The translations under genes and the position numbers were made by a program. A stretch of 12,786 bases of DNA from DATAOG01 sp963753685 (GTDB taxonomy: Bacteria; Pseudomonadota; Alphaproteobacteria; Geminicoccales; Geminicoccaceae). Below are positions 8,272 to 12,786 of this stretch, piece by piece; position 1 is the stretch's first letter, and each line of letters begins with the position of its first letter. A model generated the notes under the pieces. It was not told where the DNA came from, did no database searches, and worked only from the letters and a program-made list of their open reading frames with translations. The stretch covers positions 1 through 12,786 of the forward strand of contig CAVWDE010000017.1 of assembly GCA_963753685.1 (NCBI GenBank). The letters run 5' to 3'.

Positions 8272-8700
8272 CTACAGCAAACTCAGGGCGATCTCTGACG
8301 GCAGCTTGAGCCGGCGGTCGTTGGTCAGGAAAACATCACAACCCGAGGTCAGAGCCGTAGCGACGTGGATCGCGTCTGGCATGAGAATACTCGACGTCGC
8401 GCGTTGGCGCGCAGCCTCGATCAGGATGGCGCGATCGACGGGTACGACGGTAATGCGCTCGGAATTCTGAACGAGATCGATGTAGATGGATACGACATCG
8501 TCACGCCCAAGCTCGAAGGGCTTGACCAGCAGCTCGGCGAGTGTGAACTCACTCGTAATGGCCGCAAAGGCTCTGCCATCGAGCGCCGAAAACAGTTCGC
8601 GCAAGAACGCCTCTTCGGGCTCCTATCCCTCGACCGCGTAAACGAAGATGTTGGTGTCGAGGTAGACGATCTTGCCAAGGAGCTCGGCTAATTCTGCCAT
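8272..8700 (-). pseudogene. VapC-like PIN-domain ribonuclease toxin with an in-frame amber codon
   Basis: Read from ATG 8700, the frame starts MAELAELLGKIVYLDTNIFV and continues YAVEG, then meets TAG at 8625-8623. Past it the same frame continues as a normal PIN domain to the TAG at 8274-8272, for a total of 142 positions, the usual VapC size. The expected acidic residues are present: Asp in YLDTN, Glu in TLAELLV, Asp in MPDAIHVATA and Asp in LTNDRRL. The first of these lies before the amber codon, so a product restarting downstream (for example at TTG 8604) would lack it and should be inactive. VapC toxins cleave RNA, often initiator tRNA or rRNA. The start overlaps the end of the antitoxin gene by 13 bases, typical of such operons. 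The nonsense codon could be real decay or a base-call error; TAG also ends vapB and the cyclase, so it is an ordinary stop here. Confidence 0.75.
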
Positions 8701-8921
8701 TCCTCGCGAAGCCTGCGAATGTACGTGTCCGCTGCGGCACGCGTCTTATGCACGCCCTTGCCCGACCCGATGAAATCAACGAGTGGGCGCTCGCTGCGCA
8801 TTTCGGCCGGGCTGATCCACACGGTCACGGGCGCCTCTGGATCGTCGGGCAGCACCACACCCCATGACGCTGGGATGTCGCGTACCTTTACGGTCCTACG
8901 TGTGGTGGCGATCGCTTTCAT
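8688..8921 (-). CDS. Putative antitoxin of a VapBC-like pair
   Basis: A 77-residue small protein encoded directly before and overlapping the PIN-domain gene. AAGGA at 8930-8926, four bases upstream of ATG 8921, supports the start. The N-terminus (MKAIATTRRTVKVRDIPASW) and the middle stretch with PVTVWISPAEM could form a short DNA-binding or dimerisation region. The C-terminal half reads FIGSGKGVHKTRAAADTYIR and then ends in a basic-acidic helix (RLREEWQN), which resembles C-termini I recall from PIN-associated antitoxins. That half would be the toxin-wrapping segment. I do not recognise a named antitoxin fold with certainty. Assignment rests mainly on size, overlap and partner. It looks intact while its toxin partner is broken, the order of loss expected if a toxin is inactivated first. 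It lies 52 bases downstream of betC on the same strand and may be co-transcribed. Confidence 0.7.
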   Translation of the reverse strand: MKAIATTRRTVKVRDIPASWGVVLPDDPEAPVTVWISPAEMRSERPLVDFIGSGKGVHKTRAAADTYIRRLREEWQN

Positions 8922-8973
8922 TCCATCCTTCTAGCACGGCGGGAGCCTCGTGCGCAAAACGAGACAATCCGGC

Positions 8974-10503
8974 TCACGTCTGCGGCGGCGGGAAGCGGCG
9001 CCTGCGCTCCAGGTCGTTGAGATCGAGGGCGCTGCCGCCGCCGGCCACGACGCGGCGCGGCGGCTGGAACTCCCACCGGTTCTGCCGGCCGCGCATCAGC
9101 GCCTGCCAGGCGAAGCGGCGTGTGCGCTGGCTTTTGAGGATCTCCTCGCGCAGGCTTCGAGGATTCCAGAGCCGATGCACCTCGGCTTCGAACTCGGCTA
9201 CGGCCGCCGCGTGCTCGGGCAAAGCGGCCAGGTTCTCGAGCTCGTCCGGGTCGCGCTCGAGGTCGAACAATAGCGGCGGGTCGGGCTCGCTCCAGATGAA
9301 TTTGTGCGCGCCGCGGCGGATCATGAAGATCGGGGCGAGCGCCCCTTCCGCGAGGTATTCGCCGAGCACGGTCCGCTCCGGCAGCTCGCCGCCCTGGAGC
9401 AGGGGCGCGAGGCTCGCGCCGTCGTGCTCGATGGCCGCGGGCGGGCCGGTGTCCGGCCGGCCGAGCTCGAGCAGGGTTGGCATCAGATCGAGCAGCGAGG
9501 CCAAGTCGGGCACGCGTCGTGGCGCGAAGCGGCCCGGCGCCCGGAAGATCAGCGGCACGCGTACGGCCCCTTCGAAGAAGTGCATCTTGTACCAGAGGCC
9601 GCGCTCGCCCAGCATGTCGCCGTGGTCGGCGGTGAAGATCACCAGGGTGTCGTCCGCGAGCCCGAACCTGTGCAGCGTCCCGAGCAGCTCGCCGACCGCA
9701 TCGTCGACGTAGGAGATGGCGCCGTAGTAGGCGCGGCGGGCGCGGCGCACCTCCTCCGAAGTGATCGCCGCCTCGTCCATGGCCGAGACCCGGACCAGCC
9801 TTCGGCTGTGCGCGTCCATGCGCTCCGGCGGCAGCGGGCCGATCCGGGGCGGCGCGATCTCGTCGTCGCGGTAGCGGTTCCAGTAGGCCTCGCGGATCGC
9901 ATAGGGGTCGTGCGGGTGGGTGAACGAGACGGTGAGGAAAAACGGGCGCGGATCGTCGGCGCGGGCGTGGTCCTGGAGGAAGCGGATCGCCTGGAAAGCG
10001 ACCTCGTCGTCGAAGTCGAGCTGGTTGGTCGCCTCGGCGATCCCCGCCTGCCTGACGCTTTGCATGTTGTGGTACCACCAGTCGATCCGCTCTTCGGGCC
10101 GGTCCCAGTCCGGCGTCCAGCCGAAGTCGACCGGATAGATGTCGGTGGTCAGGCGCTCCTCGAAGCCGTGCAGCTGGTCGGGCCCGACGAAGTGCATTTT
10201 GCCGCACAAGGCCGTGCGGTAGCCCTGGGCGCGCAGCCCGTGCGCGATCGTGAGCGCGCTGGCCGGCAACTCGCTCGCGTTGTCGTAGGCGCCGATCCGG
10301 GACGGCAGGCGGCCGGTCAGCATCGAATAGCGGGACGGCGCGCATAAGGGGCTGTTGCAGTAGGCGTTCTCGAACAGGACGCCGTCCGCGGCCAGCCGCG
10401 TGATGTGCGGCGCCTTGACGACCGGATGGCCGTAGCAGGGCAGCGCCAACGCCGTCAGCTGGTCGGCCATGATCAGGAGAATGTTCGGCGGTCTCGGCGG
10501 CAT
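8974..10503 (-). CDS. betC: Choline-sulfatase
   Basis: A 509-residue type I sulfatase that hydrolyses choline-O-sulfate to choline and sulfate. The formylglycine motif CAPSR is at 54-58, with Cys54 as the residue to be converted. Other active-site residues are Asp14 (MADQ), Lys102 and His104 (GKMH), His196 and His198 (THPHDP), Asp293 and His294 (TADHGD) and Lys306. Long runs match my memory of rhizobial BetC, for example GPDQLHGFEERLTTDIYP and ERIDWWYHN. The C-terminal region LREEILKSQRTRRFAWQALM matches the choline-sulfatase C-terminal domain, which separates it from generic sulfatases. No signal peptide is seen, so it is cytoplasmic and needs an importer. The start at 10503 is set by GAGGTGGGG just upstream; a longer frame to 10710 is not supported. 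In known bet clusters betC sits with betA and betB; here it neighbours an Opp-class importer instead. A sulfatase-maturing enzyme must be elsewhere. Confidence 0.92.
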   Translation of the reverse strand: MPPRPPNILLIMADQLTALALPCYGHPVVKAPHITRLAADGVLFENAYCNSPLCAPSRYSMLTGRLPSRIGAYDNASELPASALTIAHGLRAQGYRTALCGKMHFVGPDQLHGFEERLTTDIYPVDFGWTPDWDRPEERIDWWYHNMQSVRQAGIAEATNQLDFDDEVAFQAIRFLQDHARADDPRPFFLTVSFTHPHDPYAIREAYWNRYRDDEIAPPRIGPLPPERMDAHSRRLVRVSAMDEAAITSEEVRRARRAYYGAISYVDDAVGELLGTLHRFGLADDTLVIFTADHGDMLGERGLWYKMHFFEGAVRVPLIFRAPGRFAPRRVPDLASLLDLMPTLLELGRPDTGPPAAIEHDGASLAPLLQGGELPERTVLGEYLAEGALAPIFMIRRGAHKFIWSEPDPPLLFDLERDPDELENLAALPEHAAAVAEFEAEVHRLWNPRSLREEILKSQRTRRFAWQALMRGRQNRWEFQPPRRVVAGGGSALDLNDLERRRRFPPPQT

Positions 10504-10506
10504 TTT

Positions 10507-10515
10507 CCCCACCTC
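10507..10515 (-). promoter_or_regulatory. Ribosome binding site of betC
   Basis: On the minus strand GAGGTGGGG ends three bases before ATG 10503, with the GAGGTG core six bases away. This decides for the 509-residue start over upstream in-frame codons. Confidence 0.7.
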
Positions 10516-10532
10516 ATCGGCGCACGATCCAC

Positions 10533-10551
10533 GCCCGAGCATGCCTCGGGC
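10533..10551. repeat. Perfect 7-base inverted repeat between betC and the cyclase gene
   Basis: GCCCGAG (10533-10539), a five-base spacer CATGC, then CTCGGGC (10545-10551). It lies 30-48 bases upstream of the betC start. It could be an operator, or a hairpin in the betC leader. It has no T-run in either direction, so a terminator is unlikely. Function is inferred only from position. Confidence 0.45.
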
Positions 10552-10613
10552 CTCAGGCGCGCGTCCACCACGAACTCGTCCTGCCAGGCTTACCCGGCCG
10601 GGCTCCACCTCGC

Positions 10614-10659
10614 TCGAGCCAACATTCCGTCGACCTCGCCCGAAAACAGGGGTAGATTT
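10614..10659 (+). repeat. Copy 1 of a 46-base repeat that recurs after the cyclase gene
   Basis: This stretch matches 12719-12764 at 42 of 46 positions by hand count. The inner 36 bases (10624-10659) match at 34. It covers the predicted cyclase promoter. The two copies are direct repeats 2105 bases apart and bracket the cyclase gene. Confidence 0.85.
10630..10658 (+). promoter_or_regulatory. Predicted housekeeping-sigma promoter of the cyclase gene
   Basis: TCGACC (10630-10635) and TAGATT (10653-10658) are separated by exactly 17 bases. They fit the -35 and -10 consensus at four of six positions each. Transcription would begin around 10665, giving a leader of about 30 bases before ATG 10697. 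Conservation of both boxes and the spacing in the second repeat copy strengthens the call. No experiment backs it. Confidence 0.5.
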
Positions 10660-10696
10660 CGGCGTCGTCCGATTTGCAGCGCAGCAGAGGGCGCAG

Positions 10697-12652
10697 ATGG
10701 CCCCGCGCACGGAGCGGAAGCTCGCGGCGATTTTGGCCGCGGACGTGGTCGGCTACTCGCGCCTGGTCGGCGACGACGAGGCGGGCACGATCGCGCGCCT
10801 GAAGGCGCTTCGCCAAGGCTTCATCGAGCCGACGATCGCGGAGCACCGCGGGCGGGTCGTCAAGCTGATGGGCGACGGCGCCCTGGTCGAGTTCGCGAGC
10901 GCGGTCGATGCGGTCGAATGTGCGGTCGCGCTCCAGAAGGGCATCACCGGGCGCGAGGCCGCCGTTCCGGCAAGCCGGCGGATCGCATTCCGGATCGGCA
11001 TCAACGTCGGCGACATCATCGTCGAGGACGGCGACATCCTGGGCGACGGGGTCAATGTCGCAGCGCGCCTGGAGGGTCTGGCCGAGCCAGGCGGCGTCTG
11101 CATCGCCCGCAACGTCCACGATCAGGTCAAGGCGAAGCTCGACCACGCCTTCGAGCCGAGGGGCGAGCACAGGGTCAAGAACATCGCCGAGCCGATCACC
11201 GTCTATCGGGTCCGGCCGGAACAGGGCGGCGCCGCGAAGAAACGACCCGCCGCACTCGCATGGGCGCTGCGCGGGCGCCGCCAAACCGCCATCACAGCAA
11301 CGCTTGTCACCCTCCTCGCCGCCGGCGCGGGGGCGGGCTGGTACACGTTCACGCGGCCGGGCGCGCCGCCGCCCGCGGTTACTGAGCGTGGCGCAGCCCA
11401 AGCAAAGCCCGCGCTACCGCTCCCCGACAAGCCCTCGATCGCGGTGCTGCCGTTCAGCAATCTGAGCGGCGACGCCGAGCAAGGGCACTTCGCGGACGCA
11501 ATCACGGAGGACATCATCACCGGCCTGGCCCGGTTTCGAGAGCTGTTCGTGATCTCCAGCAATTCGTCATTCAGATACAAGGGTCAAGCGGTCGATATCA
11601 AACGGGTCGGCCGCGAGCTCGGCGTTCGCTTTGCTCTCGAAGGCAGTGTCCGGCGCTCGCAAGATCAGCTGCGCGTGACCACGCAGCTGATCGATGCCGT
11701 GACCGACGAGCATTTGTGGGCCGAGAGCTATGACCGCAGCCTGACCGCGGGCAACTACTTCGCGGTGCAGGACGAAATAACCCAGCGGGTTCTCGCATCG
11801 CTGGCGGGCTTTCATGGCGAGCTGTTTGCCAGTGCGGTCGGTAGTGCTCAAGGCAAAAGTACTGATAGCTTGGAGGCCTATGATCTGTATGTCTTAGCGA
11901 ATCATTTACTGCAAACCAACTATACCGAAACCTCTGATAGAATAATGAAGCAATATTATCAAAGAGCCGCCGAAAAGGATCCTAATTTTGCCCTGGCGTA
12001 TGTCGGACTGGGCATGGTTCAGTTGCGCTCTATTTGGGGTGGCTGGAGCCCGGATCCGAAGCAAAGCCTGGATCGGGCGCTGGAGTACGGCCTGAAGGCC
12101 TTGGCTCTGGATGAGAACCAGGCCAAGGTCCACGAACTACTTGGCGACGTGTATGCATCCATGGGCCAGCTGGATCGCGGCGTTGCCGAGCATGCCAAGG
12201 CGCGGGCGCTCAACCCGAACGATGCCGGCATCAAATCCGAGAGCGCGGCCTACTTGGCTTACGCGGGTCAGCTGGATGAGGCCATCGAACTGGTGGCAGA
12301 TGCCATGCGGCTGGACCCGTTTCATCCGGACTGGTTCCTTTGGAACGCCGCCATTGTGTATTACCCGGCGCACAAGTACGAGGCGGCGATCGATGCGGTC
12401 GAGCGGATGCGCGATCCGCCCGCCGACGCCCTGCTGTTCCTGGCGGCGAGCTATGCCCAGCTCGGCCGCACAACTGAGGCTCAAGCCACGGTGAAGCGCG
12501 TGCTGGCTCTCGATCCGAATGCCACGGTGGCCAAGTTCGGCGCCCAGCAGCCGTACAAGAACCCCGCCGACCTCGAGCACTACAAGGACGGCCTGCGCAA
12601 GGCAGGCCTGCCGCCAGGCAGGCTGAACTCAGTAACAAGGGAGCCGAAGTAG
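10697..12652 (+). CDS. Membrane-anchored class III adenylate cyclase with TolB-like domain and TPR repeats
   Basis: A 651-residue protein. Residues 5-175 form a class III nucleotidyl cyclase domain, with metal-binding Asp16 (LAADVVGYS) and Asp60 (KLMGDG) and transition-state residues Asn120 and Arg124 (GVNVAARL). Lys56 and Asp113 fall where mammalian adenylyl cyclase has its adenine-selecting Lys and Asp, so cAMP is the likely product. A transmembrane helix follows at about 196-216. Residues about 245-350 (KPSIAVLPFSNLSGD onward) resemble the TolB/FlgO N-terminal fold. About 385-615 holds TPR-like helical repeats, such as the block around LLGDVYASMGQLDRGVAEHA. The cyclase should be cytoplasmic and the TPR part periplasmic, where it could bind a ligand or protein. 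The start ATG 10697 has GAGGG about six bases upstream; the longer frame from 10469 overlaps betC and is rejected. A low-GC patch at 11841-11990 lies within the region joining the TolB-like and TPR parts. Confidence 0.9.
   Translation: MAPRTERKLAAILAADVVGYSRLVGDDEAGTIARLKALRQGFIEPTIAEHRGRVVKLMGDGALVEFASAVDAVECAVALQKGITGREAAVPASRRIAFRIGINVGDIIVEDGDILGDGVNVAARLEGLAEPGGVCIARNVHDQVKAKLDHAFEPRGEHRVKNIAEPITVYRVRPEQGGAAKKRPAALAWALRGRRQTAITATLVTLLAAGAGAGWYTFTRPGAPPPAVTERGAAQAKPALPLPDKPSIAVLPFSNLSGDAEQGHFADAITEDIITGLARFRELFVISSNSSFRYKGQAVDIKRVGRELGVRFALEGSVRRSQDQLRVTTQLIDAVTDEHLWAESYDRSLTAGNYFAVQDEITQRVLASLAGFHGELFASAVGSAQGKSTDSLEAYDLYVLANHLLQTNYTETSDRIMKQYYQRAAEKDPNFALAYVGLGMVQLRSIWGGWSPDPKQSLDRALEYGLKALALDENQAKVHELLGDVYASMGQLDRGVAEHAKARALNPNDAGIKSESAAYLAYAGQLDEAIELVADAMRLDPFHPDWFLWNAAIVYYPAHKYEAAIDAVERMRDPPADALLFLAASYAQLGRTTEAQATVKRVLALDPNATVAKFGAQQPYKNPADLEHYKDGLRKAGLPPGRLNSVTREPK
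12638..12650 (+). repeat. Short 13-base direct repeat at the cyclase 3' end (copy 1)
   Basis: AGGGAGCCGAAGT covers the last codons (Arg-Glu-Pro-Lys) and the first base of the stop. It recurs exactly at 12699-12711. Both copies follow a CAGGCAGG run, with extra bases between in copy 1. It may be a trace of a duplicated gene end. Confidence 0.5.
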
Positions 12653-12698
12653 GAGCGTCGTCGGGCGCTGTGCGCTCGATCCCGCCGAGTCGACAGGC

Positions 12699-12711
12699 AG
12701 GGAGCCGAAGT
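12699..12711 (+). repeat. Short 13-base direct repeat downstream of the cyclase gene (copy 2)
   Basis: An exact second copy of AGGGAGCCGAAGT, lying in non-coding sequence 47 bases after the cyclase stop. Here it reads on into TCCAAC instead of a stop codon. Confidence 0.5.
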
Positions 12712-12718
12712 CCAACGG

Positions 12719-12764
12719 TCGAGGCAAGATTCCGTCGACCTCGCTCGGAAACAGGGGTAGATTT
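12719..12764 (+). repeat. Copy 2 of the 46-base repeat, downstream of the cyclase gene
   Basis: It matches 10614-10659 at 42 of 46 positions. The similarity fades after 12764. The rest of the window to 12786 shows no gene start that I can support. Confidence 0.85.
12735..12763 (+). promoter_or_regulatory. Predicted promoter of a gene beginning beyond the right edge
   Basis: TCGACC (12735-12740), a 17-base spacer and TAGATT (12758-12763), the same boxes as before the cyclase. If the layout is the same, transcription would start near 12770 and a coding region near 12800, outside the window. Confidence 0.4.
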
Positions 12765-12786
12765 TGAGGCCGTCATAGTCGCAACG

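Noticed and set aside
8623..8625. Pyrrolysine or other amber decoding in the PIN toxin, suggested by the nearby MttB homologue
   Set aside because: The MttB homologue has no in-frame amber codon. TAG also ends vapB, vapC and the cyclase, and PIN domains have no reason to carry pyrrolysine. A nonsense mutation is simpler.
8923..8960. A promoter for the antitoxin just upstream of its start
   Set aside because: The best -10-like match (TAGAAG) overlaps the ribosome site, which would leave no leader; co-transcription from betC is as likely.
8947..8963. Small inverted repeat (CTCGT, seven-base loop, ACGAG) downstream of betC as a terminator
   Set aside because: Only a five-base stem with no T-run in either direction; too weak to call.
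9304..10347. Plus-strand open frame of 347 codons opposite betC
   Set aside because: Shadow of the sulfatase, which has all catalytic motifs on the other strand.
10469..10696. N-terminal extension of the cyclase from 10469
   Set aside because: It would overlap the betC start and the predicted promoter; the extra residues are low-complexity, and ATG 10697 has its own ribosome site and begins the cyclase domain normally.

Overview
The window is very GC-rich (roughly two thirds G+C by eye) and densely coded. It looks like a soil- or plant-associated alphaproteobacterium of the Hyphomicrobiales/Rhodospirillales kind. The reasons are a choline-sulfatase that closely follows my memory of rhizobial BetC, a Tat-exported peptide-class binding protein, a non-pyrrolysine MttB homologue coupled to a dimethylglycine-dehydrogenase-like flavoprotein, and a class III cyclase-TPR protein of a type often highly paralogous in such genomes. 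No RNA genes, CRISPR arrays or insertion sequences were seen, and no gene-free stretch exceeds 300 bases.

Left part (1-3095, minus strand): a two-gene unit. The first gene is an MttB-family (trimethylamine/betaine:corrinoid) methyltransferase interrupted by a one-base frameshift near 2286. The second, overlapping it by one base, is a GcvT-type FAD amine dehydrogenase that runs off the left edge. Centre (3231-8251, plus strand, divergent): a complete Opp/Dpp-class ABC importer of one binding protein, two permeases and one fused double ATPase, tightly packed as an operon. Next (8272-8921, minus strand): a VapBC-like toxin-antitoxin pair whose PIN toxin is cut by an in-frame amber codon. Then (8974-10503, minus strand): choline-sulfatase BetC. 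Right part (10697-12652, plus strand): a membrane-anchored adenylate cyclase with a TolB-like domain and TPR repeats. Its promoter region recurs almost exactly just downstream of the gene, suggesting that a second such gene starts beyond the window.

Together, the importer, methyltransferase, N-methyl-amine dehydrogenase and choline-sulfatase suggest an island for uptake and stepwise demethylation of quaternary or methylated amines (betaines, choline-O-sulfate or relatives), feeding one-carbon units to folate. That pathway is an inference from neighbourhood. The cognate corrinoid protein is not in view, and the methyltransferase as written would not be made full length. The toxin and the methyltransferase both carry single lesions, which could be real decay or sequence errors.
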